Source of the DNA: Acanthococcus lagerstroemiae | Lineage: Eukaryota; Arthropoda; Insecta; Hemiptera; Eriococcidae | NCBI GenBank assembly: GCA_031841125.1 | Contig: CM063108.1 | Coordinates: 54,272,122-54,336,121, forward strand | Direction of reading: 5' to 3' | Length of the DNA: 64,000 bases | Shown: positions 22,656 through 35,117 of the stretch, piece by piece | Numbering within the stretch: position 1 is the first letter of the stretch | How the letters are laid out: each line of letters begins with the position of its first letter | The notes under the pieces: model-generated | Database searches by the model: none | What the model was told of the DNA's origin: nothing | What the model saw: the letters and a program-made list of their open reading frames with translations, nothing else | Made by a program: the position numbers and the translations under genes

Positions 22656-24660
22656 ATTTTATTAAATAATATCAAATTAGTCCACGACTATTTTCGAACT
22701 AGATGTATAGGAAAGTTTTAAGCCTCCAGCCCCACAAAAATCCCTAGAAGTCAGAAAAAGTCGGAAAATTACAAACTGGAGAGAAAGTCTTAAAGTATCC
22801 AGTCCTAGAAGCATGAAAATTCGGTGCAATACACAATGAATTTCCATGTTGCCAACCTAAACCGCGGAAATTCCAGGTGGTCGTCTTCACAATTCTAGAG
22901 AATTTAAAAGATTCAAAAATCGTCGAAAAAATGAAAAAATACCAAAGACAAGTGACCTTGCTACTCGAGGAGGGTCGGCAAGAAGCACGCATCCTGACAC
23001 TCGATAATATACAAATATAATGAAAATAGAATGAAAAGAAAAAAAAAGGGGGAAGTAATAAATAATTATCGACCTGATCCTGTTCTAATGTAAAAAAAAA
23101 TTAATAAATGAGTAAGATGCTTGGAAGAAATAATAAACATTTCCATGAAAATTTCAATCAACAGCACGAACGCACTCTGCAATCAATTCAATAAAACAAC
23201 GTTTGAAAGAAACGACGATAATAATGAAAAAAAGTGATTGCAAGAGGCTCGTTGTCGAACCTACAAATTCAGGGAATTAAGAAACATTTGAACAATGTTT
23301 TAAAAAATACTGAAGATTTTGTAAAAAAATTCAAGACACTTAGCATACTGACAGGATTGAAATATGCTAAACAATTAATCGATTGTCAAAAATTTAGGAA
23401 ATCCAGCAAAAAGGTTGAATTTAACAAGATTCCAGAATACTCAATGAAAAATTAGAAGATTTGACAGAAGATTCATGAAGTTGAAGATCTGATTTTTTTT
23501 TTTTTAATAAGGGTACTTGGCATAACTGCAGTGAACCCGACTTCCGCTCTTATAGTCAGTTCAGCATTCATTGCGAGAATTTCTCAACCATGATACTTGA
23601 TAACGAATGCAAGAAAATAGTTATAATTATTTTGCATAGTCTCATTATTGGTACACGCGCCTCCTCTTTTTAAATTTATTTTGGTATCTTCGGTAAATTG
23701 CACGCGCATAGGAATACACGCATTCACTGGTAAATGAATCAAATTTTAAACGAACTTAACAATACCTGAATTGTCCAACCATCTTCGGAATATTATTTCT
23801 GGCATGTACATACCTGTAACAAATACGAATATTTCATTATTAACAAAAACAGTTTTATTATCTGAAATGAAAAACAAAAAATATTTAAATTGAAAGTTCG
23901 CACTGGTTCTTACACTGATTACCAGGAGAGTCGAGTTCCTTAGCTCACTAAGCCCTCTAAAAATTAAGCCACAGAATTTCACTTCCTTCAACTGTCTTGC
24001 GGACATTAATGTTAAACATTCAGTGAGTGAGAGTTAACTGAGTCATGGAAGTTATAAACGTTTTCAGTCCAAATATGTAAATTTTTCAAAAAGTTGAAAA
24101 TATATTCTTTTTATGCGGGTATTAATGCTTTTAAAATGCATTTCCGTTCCCAGGTTCTCAGATTTAAGTTTCTCGTGAAACCGATTGTACCAATTCACGA
24201 ACGATTAGACATATAAAACCTACTTATCGGGGATAATCAGTTTTGCTTCTGAAAGGACTTGGACCTTTTATTACACAGCTCATCTATCAATTGCTCTACA
24301 TTCTGAAATAACTCCTTTTCAATACATCAAAACTGTTTTGTGAATCTGTTACTGGGGAGTCAATTTAGGTTTGTACCAACTTATCACAACTGAAAATACG
24401 AGTACCTTAGTTATGTATGTCTAGTCGTCCAATCTATATTGTTTTTTTTTGTTGTTTTTTTTTTTTTACAAAATTTAAGAGATACAACTTTTTTTCCTTC
24501 AGGCTACATTAAGACTCAGTTTCTCTTCCCGTGTTGAAGATGGACTCATCGGACAACTAGGAGGAGAGCGAAATGCCAAAATGTGTTTTTTGGAGGAAAA
24601 GTTATCTGACACTCTAGTAGCTTGCAACTGATCCAACTTAGTAAAATTTGTGTGGCGAAC
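22656..24660. other. gene-free stretch
   Basis: No gene. Phrases CTACTCGAGGAGGGTC (22962) and AGTGATTGCAAGAGGCTCGT (near 23233) recur elsewhere in the window (27837; 52517 and 52740) and mark an unbounded dispersed repeat. Confidence 0.35.
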
Positions 24661-24750
24661 TTGAAGATGGCGCAACAGCCTAAGCGCTCTGGACTACAGA
24701 AGAAGACATTACGAATTGGCACACCCAACATACAGAATTTTACAACCCTA
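24661..24750 (+). mobile_element. Penelope-like element, 3' tail fragment
   Basis: Ninety bases match the 3' end of the Penelope-like element at 47890-47979: both contain GATGRCRYAACAGCC, then AAGCGCTCTGGA, then CAGAAGAAGA, then GAATTGGCACACCC. Only the tail is present here, so it is either a deep 5' truncation or a deletion remnant. No RT is seen upstream. Confidence 0.8.
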
Positions 24751-26794
24751 TTCTGGCACGAGTTAAGATGAGCCTTACTGGCCCATCGGGTTAGGAGCCA
24801 GGAGTATTCAAAGTGAGTAAAGTCAATTTCTTTTAACATGAATTATCTTATGAAAGGTAAGTTTTAATGAACTTTTGATGAAAAGTGCAATATTATTTTT
24901 CTAAGTTATACCAGTTTGGTAACAACTATTTTTTTCTTTGATGACATTTCTGGCTTTGAAGATGCTGAGTATCACAATCAATATTAATTCAGAAAAATAT
25001 AGCAGTGTGAACGGCAATATTCTGCGTAAACACGGCACAGATGCTCTATAAGGCCCGGTGCATAAGGCTCACCCCTCGATCTCGTTGTTTAGGCACGATG
25101 TCGTGAACCTATCTCGATATGTCTGGCAACACACTGTTACAAGAATGTTATCACATATTCGAGTGCGTTGATTAGTGGTTATACGTGGAAGCCAAAAAAC
25201 AGTAAAATGTGGTGATTTTCAAACGGTGATGTTATTTTTCAATTTTAGAAAAAATTAAAATATCACGAATTGTAAGTACTTTTTTTTCTCAAAAATTTGC
25301 GAATATGATATTATTCTATGTACAACTAGCTACAATAAGGCATACATGATTCTTTGATTACGTTTACCATGTTTGAAGAAAGATCCCCTATTTTCCTAAT
25401 AAGACCAAACATCGTAAATTTGATTTTGAATGAAATTTTTCAAATGTGTTCTGCCATCTCCGACCACCAAAACTTTGAGGAAAAAAGTAGTACGAAATAA
25501 AGCGATAAATTATAAAGCCACAATGCTCACAAAAAATATATAACCTCTCCTTCCCCTTCTACAAGAGTAACGGATAGGAAATAAAACTTTGTTTGATCAA
25601 AATTGCCAAAAACTCAAGAGAAGTAACCTAATTTTGTACAAATTGTCAAAATACATTTTTCAACTGCCCTCTTTTTCTGATGTTTTCTCGCATTTTCACA
25701 CAAAAATTCGCAAAAAAATAAACAAAATAAATAAAAGGTGGACCTTATTAAGAAAAGCTGTTCCTAATAAGGTCCAACATTACTTTTTTTTAACGCTTTC
25801 CCTCAGCTTCCTTGAATAAAAAAATAAAAACAGAAGGTCACTTTCTAAAGAAAACTTTGAAGTTTCATCCCCTAAAAACGGGTTTTTAAAATATCAATTC
25901 GATGGCGAGTTATTTTCCAAAAACACTTTCGTGGGGCTTATAGGACATCAGTACTTTATATTTCCCTGGAATATTTAGAATGGGCAATGGCCATTCCTCA
26001 TCAATTTGGCTCTTATAAAGGGAGGTGGGGGCTTCTACATTACAAAACATTACTCATTTTTTGTTTTCAATTTACCTAGTTCCCTGCTATACTATATGAG
26101 AAATGTTTGCTGTAATGCACACAAGGCTCTGCTTTCTTTTTCTCTATAATATGCTGTCTGAAGAAGATTATTTATCACATTCATCATTACTGTAATTATG
26201 CACTTCGGTATTTTATTCAATATTATTATTCGAAGGATAGGTAAAATTCTGAATAGAGATGTAACTTCTTGCAAGTAAAATCTCTCCTTTTGCGGTATTC
26301 CTCTTTCGGTCGTCTCATTAAACTCGAGAGAAGCATATGAGATTTTGCTTCTACTTTTGCTGTATTTTCTCACCTCTTTTATCCTTGTAAATAAGTGCAA
26401 TTGAAAGGCCGGTAATAGAAACGTGCTAACTCACTATTCTGTGATCTGAGAAACCCTCGTTTTAAGTTTCGTAAACCAGTTTTCGATAGGAAATGTTCCC
26501 AGCTATTTCCTGAAAATTTTGTCACTGAAAAATAAATCTTTCAGCTTCCAGATCCTGTATTCACTTTGCTAGAACTCTCCTATTCTACTTTTACAATCAG
26601 TTCAAAGTGGAAAGGATTCAGCACGTTTTCTTTGCCGCTGTTTTTCTCTCAAATGAAGTCCGTAGACTGCGTCATAAAGCTAGAAAAATTAATAATTAAA
26701 AATGAGAAAGCAGTACTTCATTAGACATTTCAAGATATAAGTCGTGAAAGAGTAAAAAATTCCCACTCTTGATTCGTTGACAAATAATATGAAC
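24751..26794. other. gene-free stretch with a small perfect hairpin
   Basis: The only structured item is an 11-bp perfect inverted repeat, GGACCTTATTA at 25740-25750 and its complement at 25765-25775, with a 14-base loop. No exon or transposon was recognised. Confidence 0.4.
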
Positions 26795-26950
26795 CCTTAC
26801 ACTTTGTGGCAACCACGGTACAATATAAAGGTAAGTGGCCTATCTCGCCTGTACTGACGGCTGTCCGAGGTTTTGTAATACTTCGGGAACGCCGCAAGAT
26901 AGCGCCGTCTGTAAAAACTCTGTTTTCAACTGATTCACATCGCGTTTTAC
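26795..26950 (+). repeat. dispersed repeat R2, copy a
   Basis: This segment shares CAACCACGGTACAATATAAA, then CTGTCCG, TAATACTTCG and GATAGCGCC with the complement of 29580-29700, allowing about 20-30 percent mismatch. The boundaries are approximate and the class is unknown. Confidence 0.5.
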
Positions 26951-27240
26951 ATATAATCTTATGGAAAAAACTCATTCGTGAAAGAAAAATGTAAAAAAGT
27001 TAGGAATGCACGTATAGTACTGAATTTTGCACCTATAATACCGGCAACTTTATCGATTCCATTAAAAATAATTTCGTAGTATGAGGATGTATTTCAATTG
27101 TTAAACAATGGTTTGAGAAGAGAGGTCTTTTTATCACTGTAAAGTTTCACAAAAATTAGAAAGAAAAAAATCCGAAGTTTATTTTATTGAAAGTAAGCTT
27201 ACGTAACAATTAATGCATAATACAACAGGGTGTTTATTGG

Positions 27241-27489
27241 CAGGGCCTGATTTAGGCACTTGCGGGCCCGGGGCCCAAATTTTGTGTGGGCTCCAAAAAG
27301 TTTTTTTTAGCAACATTGATCATCATTTTCATTATTATTATTACTATTATTATTATTATTATTAATATCGTCATTATTATTAGGTATTTTATATTGTACG
27401 TGAGCGTACGTAGCGTGCGCGTCTGTACAAGCATGTAATGAAAAATGTGCGGGCCCGGGGCCCCCTGGGCCCCCCTAAATCTGGCCCTG
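27241..27489. mobile_element. hAT miniature element
   Basis: Inverted ends CAGGGCCTGATTTAGG and the complement of CCTAAATCTGGCCCTG match at 15 of 16 positions. The flanks tttattgg (27233-27240) and tttactgg (27490-27497) agree at 7 of 8 bases, the hAT duplication length. A second inverted pair, GCGGGCCCGGGGCCC, lies inside each end. The middle contains a TTA/ATT microsatellite at about 27330-27380. There is no coding. Confidence 0.85.
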
Positions 27490-27949
27490 TTTACTGGGCC
27501 AATAAGTCCAATAAAAGCCCAATATTTGAAAAATGGTCCATTAAGTCCAATAAAAGCTTAATAATTTTAATAAACTTTAATACAGATCCAATAAAAATTG
27601 AAAAATTGGGAATCATACATTATTACTCGTATTTCTTGAAACCAGAAATTCCAACCTAACTTTTTTGGACGTCTTTTTTATATTTCCAAAGTACTCAAGC
27701 ATACTCTGCGTGGTCCAGTTGTAGTCGTGGTAAAACATAAAAAGCCCGAGAATAGTCCAATAGAAATCCAATAAAAGTCCAATATTTTTGATTTTCAAAT
27801 TTGCTAAACACCCTGTAACAGACAACTAGTAACATCGTTACTCGAGGAGGGTCTGTTACGTTTATGAAAGTACGAAACGCACAATACTCCAGTTGTCGTA
27901 AGCAAAATCCAAAATAAAAATAGAACGTAAAAAACTTCATCTCCTTGGT
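27490..27949. other. short non-coding stretch
   Basis: The phrase GTCCAATAAAAGCCCAATA is repeated in degenerate form several times from 27507 to 27600 and again near 27755-27785. No gene was recognised. Confidence 0.4.
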
Positions 27950-28109
27950 AGAGACGAAACTTGATTTTCAGTGGGGAGGGGGGAGAAAAATTTGCTGACA
28001 TATTTTTTGAAAATTGAAAATTCGCCGACAAAATTTGTAAAAACTGAAAATTTGCCGATTTTTCAACCAAAATGTTTTTTTATTGAAAAAAACAAACAAA
28101 TAAACAAAT
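27950..28109. mobile_element. GACGAAAC-type miniature element, truncated
   Basis: It shares GACGAAACTTGATTTTCAG, a G-rich patch, and several AAAATTTGCCGACAA blocks followed by AAACAAACAAATAAAC with two more complete copies at 55475-55717 and 57424-57720. Here the right half is missing and the sequence switches directly to repeat R1 at 28110. Confidence 0.7.
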
Positions 28110-28373
28110 CTTTCGAGTATCGCATCAGTGACCAGAGAGACGCATTGAGACTGGCCTGAGCCCCCATTTTACCTGTCTGCTTCGGATTCGCGCTGCCTTG
28201 CCAGGGCCACCATGGGACACCCTACTGACCAAGGCAAAGCTCACACAGCATTAACCTGAAATTCGGGTGCACCACAGACGGACGCGCTTTCTTCCTTCAT
28301 CCCTCATCACCTCTCCTCATCTTTGTACGTGCGGCGACGCAGGAAGGCGGTGACGGCGAGGTGTGCCCTGCCG
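28110..28373 (+). repeat. dispersed repeat R1, copy b
   Basis: This is the longest uninterrupted plus-strand copy: CTTTCGAGTATCGCATCAGTG at the start, then CTTGCCAGGGCCACCATGG, ACCCTACTGACC, CATTAACCTGAAATTCGGG, and ending GTGTGCCCTGCCG. The other copies also end at CCCTGCCG, which marks one boundary of the family. It is GC-richer than the surroundings and has no open frame conserved between copies. The class is unknown, perhaps a SINE or a fragment of a larger element. Confidence 0.8.
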
Positions 28374-28847
28374 ATGGAGTTCATGATTATGATGACCATC
28401 TTTTTGAAATGTTATAATGTTGGTGGGATAGTGTAATGTGGTAGTTACTGGGTGGAAACCCGGGTACACCTTGCAACTTGCCAAAAAAAAAAAAAGTTAA
28501 TTGTGAAACATTTTTCTGCACTTTTGCGAAAATTTCGAATTATGGTATACGGTAATAAGGGTTAAAATACAGTATTTTTCTAATTTTTTTTGTTGTTGAG
28601 AATATGGCAACCTTATTACCAAAAGTTGGCAACGCTGTTCACGAAATACATAATTTTGATTCTTTCTTCTTCACTCGTTTTCTTCTTCATAGACTGGTTT
28701 TCCTCACGTTCATATTGACGCATACACATCAGATGGCTGAATTCCAAGTCCCTCTTACGAATTGCCTTCTTTCATTAAAAAAATTATTTTGATTCGTCGG
28801 CGGAGTGAACAGAGATACTTAAAAACGTAAGATAAGTATTTAAGAAA
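28374..28847. other. short non-coding stretch
   Basis: No gene or bounded repeat was recognised. Confidence 0.4.
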
Positions 28848-29360
28848 TAGGCCCCGTAACCAGGAGTATATCTTAAGAGGGACTCGTATTTTTTGACTAT
28901 AGTATGTAAAATAACTGAATAATAAATCGTGTCATACCGTCTCGAATGTCATTGACTACTAAAAGCATTCGGAAGTCAGCTTTTCTTGCTTTTGAACATG
29001 AACGATCGAAAAAATTGATGCTCGCGACATTCTGAGAGCTTTTATCGATCAAAAAGAACAGAAAGTACAATTATTCTGATTGAATTTTAAATTTTATTTG
29101 TAACAAAAATGTAAAGACGTACCTAATTATGATAATAAATTGAGTATGTATATCTGAAGCTATACGTTTTATTTTCTTTTTATTCTCGTGTGATCAATAA
29201 AACATTCAACATTCAACATAAATCTTCAAAAATGGAAAAAATGTTTTCGAACGTTTTAAGAATTTATCAAACGCATTTAAAAAATTTGGGGCTCGCAAAT
29301 TGATTTTTTGGAGGGGGAGGGGGCTGAGCCTCCTTCAGCCCCTCTCTAGTTACGGGCCTG
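28848..29360. mobile_element. hAT miniature element with perfect 8-bp duplication
   Basis: The left end TAGGCCCCGTAACCAG and the complement of the right end, CAGGCCCGTAACTAG, form an inverted pair with one gap, and exact ttaagaaa duplications lie at 28840-28847 and 29361-29368. A G-rich patch (GGAGGGGGAGGGGGCTGAGCC) sits just inside the right end. There is no coding capacity, so transposition would need a transposase in trans. Confidence 0.88.
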
Positions 29361-29579
29361 TTAAGAAAAAACATCAGTTCCGTCTATGTATCGACTTCTG
29401 CCTTATTCATTTTCATACCTTTTCTTCGTTCGAGGCATAGCCGGACTTGTAAAATGTAACAAAACACGGAATTTCAAAGGAATTCGCTTGAAATCACAAT
29501 CAAATTAAAAAATTCGACGTAAAATGACGTAAAATGAGGAATTCACAGGAGTGCTATGCAGTTTTTTCCATATCAACGA

Positions 29580-29700
29580 TGATACGGCTACAGTTTTTCG
29601 CAGTGGCGCTACATGGTGGCGTAGCCGCGTACTATTACATAACTGCGGACACGATTTTCGCGTCGTGTTACTACCTTTATATTGTACCGTGGTGGCAACG
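29580..29700 (-). repeat. dispersed repeat R2, copy b
   Basis: The complement of this segment matches 26795-26950. Both translate to the same VATTVQYKG phrase in one frame, which reflects the shared DNA rather than a gene. Confidence 0.5.
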
Positions 29701-30227
29701 AAAGTAAAAAGCCGACGAAGGGGCAATTGGGACTCGGAATCAAGGTGGCTGATATCTAGCGGATGTTTTGTGAACCATCATTGAGTGATTATGGAGGGAA
29801 AAAATTAATACCGTCGCGCCGGCAACTGATAAAGTACTTCTCATTCCTTAATTCACCGCACTTCTATCAATTTTGTTACCTGACTATTAAATTTTTAATC
29901 GCAAGTTCGAATATATAGCTCCCTGCAGTTCAAATTTGACATATATCCGTCATTTCTTTATTTTATAATGATTTTCTGAAGAAAAAAAACCTATTTCCCA
30001 CTTACGGCTGTGTTATTTCCCTCCATGATCATTCAACCTTTTATGAGGAGGTGCACATTAGCACTCTTACATTCCGTTTCACATCCCAGTGGTTCTGATA
30101 AGAAGGAAGTACTGTAAACATAGATCCCAGAAAGGTCTTCAAGGGTGAGCTCGACAACGTTGTGGCGCTCTCTACAGGCGCGGAATGCACCTAACGTTCT
30201 GAAATTTCAACCACTCATAGTTTATAC

Positions 30228-30498
30228 CAGTGGTTCCTAACCCGGAGGTAATTAAGTGGTGGGCGATTGGGGGGGGGGGCGATGAGTATTCAAAGGGCGA
30301 AAAATTAAAATAGCGTAATATCTAGGCTACGACGTCATAATCCACTCTCTACACGTTGTCGCTTCATATACCCGAACACGTTCGACTTAACACCGTCCCC
30401 CTCCTGCCATAACAACACACTTGCGTTAGAAAGGGGGCGATAGGTGTTAGTTTACCTCCAGAAAGGGGCGATGGGCCACCAAAGGTTGGGAACCATTG
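30228..30498. mobile_element. hAT miniature element (CAGTGGTTC type)
   Basis: The left end reads CAGTGGTTCCTAACC and the complement of the right end CAATGGTTCCCAACC, the classical hAT terminus. The flanks gtttatac (30220-30227) and gtttagac (30499-30506) differ at one of eight bases. The inside contains a G9 tract and GGGCGAT phrases in inverted arrangement. It is non-coding. Confidence 0.88.
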
Positions 30499-33160
30499 GT
30501 TTAGACTGTAAAGAACAATGTCCAACCACGGTGTCAGACACGTGCTAACTCGAGTTAGCATGTTTCCGTCACCGCCCTTCCAATTTCTTTCATTACTTTT
30601 ATCATTTTCACATTTCATACGGTTTCTGTCATTGCAGTCACAACTGTCTTTTCTGCGCAATTTTCATTTCTTCAAACATGAAGATGTTGAAATATAGCGC
30701 AGGCGGGAAGGGGGTCTTCCATTTTCAAAAAAATACTGTAGTTAATTGGAAACCATGGAATGTTCTTTTATATTTTACGATTTTGAATAACTCACCATGC
30801 AGCAGTTATAATTCCGAATAAAAATTTCTTCCGCCAAAAAAAAGTTGCTGGATGGGTCCATACTTGAGCGTGAGTATCAGTCGCGTGGGTTCCCTCCCCC
30901 CCCCCCCCCGAAATAAAGAAATGTCTAGATTTTTGAAAATTGAAACCCCCTTAACATTTTGTTATATTTACGCTACTGCTATCATAGTGTTCTTATATGG
31001 CTAACTCCTTTCAAACGATGAGGCAGAGGTGAACACACAAACTCATCTTTCATGTCATGCTGTTTGAATAAACTATTCTTGAAGGAGAAGCTTAATGCGA
31101 GTATAGCACAAGCTGGCGTACGGAACTAAATGGGTGCAGATAACGTATCACTCCGAAATCACCACATTACCGGAATAAAACGATATTAGGAGAATAGCTC
31201 GAGGAAATACTAATTGCAGAGGCACAACTTCCAACAAATGAACATCTCATACTCCTGCACGGAATTTAATCCGGGATAAGAAATACGCGCGAAGCTAAAA
31301 TGCTTTGTGCTGATTTCGTGAGAAAAAAGAACAACATTATGGCGCAGGTTAATTCGGCGATATGGCTGACAATTGGTTGAGAAATTAACCAAAATGGCGA
31401 GTAATTTTCGGGTGGATTGAGAGACGGAGGTCCGACGTAGTGGTATACGAGCTTCATTCGTCAAACGTCGCTCGAGTTGAGACTGCATTCGGCAAAAAGT
31501 AAATGCCTCTCGTTATGTACATATAATTATAAAACTTTGCCGGAAATATAGGTCGTTTCTGCTCGATTTACAAATAACGAAGGCAGCCTGAAATCGAAGC
31601 CAGTTTGTTTTTAATTCGCCCTCATTTCTGCGGCTGGTTCCTGCACGACGTAAACGCGAATTTCAGAACAAAATTGCCTCACCTCGGGCCGATGTATAAG
31701 GAAAGGAAAACGATAACTTTGTTAAAACAAACATTTCGGATACATTTTCGACACGAAAAAGTAATCACGTGCTTACTGATGGATGAGTTCTTGATACTTT
31801 TTAATTGGTAATCCAAACGAGAACACGAAATTTCGCGCAATCGTTTTCATTTATCGGTCCGAGTAATCGTTAAAAGAGCAAAAGTACAAGAGCGGCTATA
31901 ACTACAGAGAAAAAAAAATTCAAATATATTCGTTTTAATATTCCAAGTCGGAACTGATTTAATTTAATAGCATCAGCTGTTATAGCAGTTTTCGGAAAGG
32001 TAAATTTCAGTATTCTCGGTCGAGTTTTTTTTTTTTCATCTTGGCCCTTCTGCAAAAGGCCGGGCGAAAGGCGAAAATTTATCAACCGCCGATTACGCGT
32101 TACGAATTTGAAATTGCATAATGTAGTTTGCGCCGATATTTCATGAACTACGCCCGTACACAAACGGCGAGCACTTTTTTATTTTTCATTTTTGCTCTCG
32201 AATATTTGCGCAAATTATTGCCGTCGTTTCCTTAATGAAGCGGGTCAGCTTTTTTCACTTTCACGTTCAAGTCGAAATTTACTGTTTCCGCACTCGCTCT
32301 TCACCATGCATGTATACGCGAACGCGTTAGGAAATATTGTTGCGCCATCTTCCGAAACGATGGATGGCCGAAGGTTGGAGTGTTGTAATAATTTTCATTA
32401 ATTCCGCTTTACCCGAGCGTAAAGGATCGTAAAATCCGCATGGCGCTGGATAAATAGAAAAATGCAACTGGTGTAGTTGAACGTACACCGTTTAAAATCG
32501 CTAATTACGAATTTATTTTTCGCAAATGCTGCGCTCACCTCTTCGCTTTCAGAGAACCGGCGACACAATTTCCAATTAAAAGGTATGTCTGTAGTCATAA
32601 CTCATCGCCAATTCTGTATTGCGTTTTTGCGACACTCTAATTTAGACTATATAATTAGCGCTCTTGTGGGAAGGGATAGAATCGAGATAGTATTTTATAC
32701 ATCCAGGGCCCCAACCCGTGCAAAAAGTTGTCACATTAGAGGGATCCTTATTTTCGATTTTTGAAGCGAAGCTTCTTCAGGCAGATTCAGCATGGGCAGT
32801 TAACGTAGAACAAGTGAAACGAACGCAAACGCGGAACCTGCAACGGAAGTGACGTAGTAACGCTCCATCTACATTTGATATGAGAGAAAGAGAGATCTTT
32901 TTTCTTTTGTTTTTTGTTTTTTTATTTTGTTATTATTGAGCCACGGAGCTTCACTCTCGGGCTAGGGGCTTGGGAAAGGTTGTTGTTCGTATGTTGCCGA
33001 GGTATCCAGCAGAAGAAAAGTAGGCGAGAGTGTTACGAAGATAGGCGAGGGAGGGGTATGAAAAGAGGAGGTCCACGGTGAGAGGGGTCTTCATCTTTAC
33101 AGTGTGGTCAGTTGAGGGGATAAATGTTATAGTGAGAAGAAGCGTGTATTGTAATCGTCG
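30499..33160. other. gene-free stretch, largely CpG-retaining
   Basis: From about 31100 to 32850 CpG words are frequent, no transposon can be recognised and open frames are short. The G-rich segment 32940-33110 (gagccacggagc...) may be an unclassified repeat. A C14 tract lies near 30895. No exon is convincing. Confidence 0.45.
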
Positions 33161-33164
33161 ATTT

Positions 33165-34219
33165 CGAATATCGCCTCAGAATTTTTATACAGTCCAAATT
33201 TGGGCCAAAAATTCAACATCATCTCGATAAAATAGGCAAGCTTGACTCAGATTTAAAAATTGACAAACATCGCAGATTTTGGCCCCTATAGTCAAAATTC
33301 CATCTTGTAAAGGGAAGATGATCAATTATTTGACGCAGTCAGTGCAACCGGTAAGTTCGGAAAACTTCAAACGACATGTCGACCATTCGACTTTGTTTAT
33401 ATAGGATGTTTCAAGAATAGTGCCCCCCTTTTTTTTCTCCATCGCAAAGTTAGATATTCGCGGGACAAAAACTGATCTTCGAGAAAAACGAGAAAAACAA
33501 AAGTCATGAAATAAGAAACTAAAACGAAAGCACCAAAAATTCACAAACATATCAAACGATGACCAAAGCTACTCGAGGAAACAAAACAAAACAATGCAAA
33601 AAAATAAAATCAAGACCAAGAAAACGAAAAAAGACGAAACCGTGACTATAGAGTTATTAATCAACTTCTTACGCTGCTGACTATTGAGCGTGACAGCGTA
33701 TTTACGGGGAATTGAATATGCAATTTTATATGCATACAAACGGCGATAAACAAAAATATAAAGTGCAAAATTAGATGGATTCCTGACCATCATTTCTCTG
33801 AACGCGAAATCAGATCAAAACGGGGTCAACAAAAGCTTCAAGTTAGAGGGTCTAGGGTATGGCGAAAAATTTTTCTTGCCCTGAAAAGGGGCACTTCAAT
33901 GTACCACCAACTTTGGAATCTTCAGCGGAAAGTTATCGAATGAAATACCGAAATAGGGTTTCTTTGGATCCCAGGTTTCAAGAACGGCATGAGATTTTTC
34001 ATCCGGCCCTGACTTGAGCACAAAAATCTAAATGTTGGACCCGAGATGAGCAAAATGAAATAGGCTCGAAAATTTGAAAGCGTATCGAAATAGGCATTTT
34101 CCAGTTGCTGATTCCGATTATTGAATCAGATTTACAATACGGCTCTCATGTGGGCCCGAAAATCCAAATTTTCGAGAAAAAATAGTCAAAATTTAACTTG
34201 TTCGAGGAATTAAACAATG

Positions 34220-34252
<33 letters not shown>

Positions 34253-34560
34253 TTTTCGCTGATCCCGATAGTGCATCAGATTTTTCATGCTTTCTGATTT
34301 AGACCCAAAAATGTAAATTTCGAACTCAAGAAGCAGGAAACTAATTTTGCTTAAGAAATTGAATAGCCTATCTTTCCTGGGGGGAGGGGGTGGAGAAGGA
34401 GACGGTCCCTGATTTCAAATGTCGCATCAGATTTCTGGTCTCGCCTCGAATTGTATCACAAATTCATTTTTCCCATGAAATGGGCGAAATTAGTTAGTGG
34501 GAAAATTGAACATTTGCGAATTTGCATCGCAACGATCCAAATTTCATTTTCGAAAGCGAA
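33165..34560. repeat. degenerate ~147-bp tandem repeat
   Basis: Four units begin at about 33967, 34108, 34259 and 34407, spaced 141, 151 and 148 bp. Each starts like CTGATCCCGATAGTGCATCAG, continues with GATTTTTCATG, then a CCCAAAAATCTAAATTTCG-like block and an AAATAGG phrase. A possible fifth, more diverged unit starts near 33165, separated by about 650 bp of unrelated AT-rich text. A T27 run (34230-34256) and a G-rich patch (34378-34398) have been inserted or expanded within units. Confidence 0.6.
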
Positions 34561-35117
34561 GGAGAATTAACTTCACTTATAAAATAAACGAGGTATCCTA
34601 ATAAGTTTACTTATGGTAGAAAAATCCAAATTATTTCATTACATTTTGCATCAATGTACCTATGAAGCCACTATTTTCTATTTTCAGAATAAAAGTGGCA
34701 ATAATTTTTCAAGTTTTACTTTAATTTCAACAGAAAATTTTCTTCGGGGACGTAACTAGAAAGCTTGTGAAGGATAGAATTATAAATTTGTTGAGTGTTT
34801 TAGTCTTCGTATCGCACAGTGAATAGAAAGAATCACTCAGAATAAGTGAAGTTTCCTGGACTTGGAACAGTGAAAAATAATTAAAATGAGTAAAGATAAC
34901 TATTCCTCATTTTTTCTTTTAAAAACCTTGCACAGGTATGCGCGAGCAATAAAGAAAACCCATAAATTCAATCGTGCTCTCTAGAATTTTAAGTATCCTG
35001 AATAGCTAGTTTTATTGTACCTCGAGTGGCCTTCCAATCCGCAGTATGATGGGGGAGGGAAGGCTCCTGAATTTTTCCAGAATGAATTTGCGATGCCACT
35101 CGCTCGTAAATTTCTTA
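34561..35117. other. short non-coding stretch
   Basis: No gene or bounded repeat was recognised. Confidence 0.4.
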
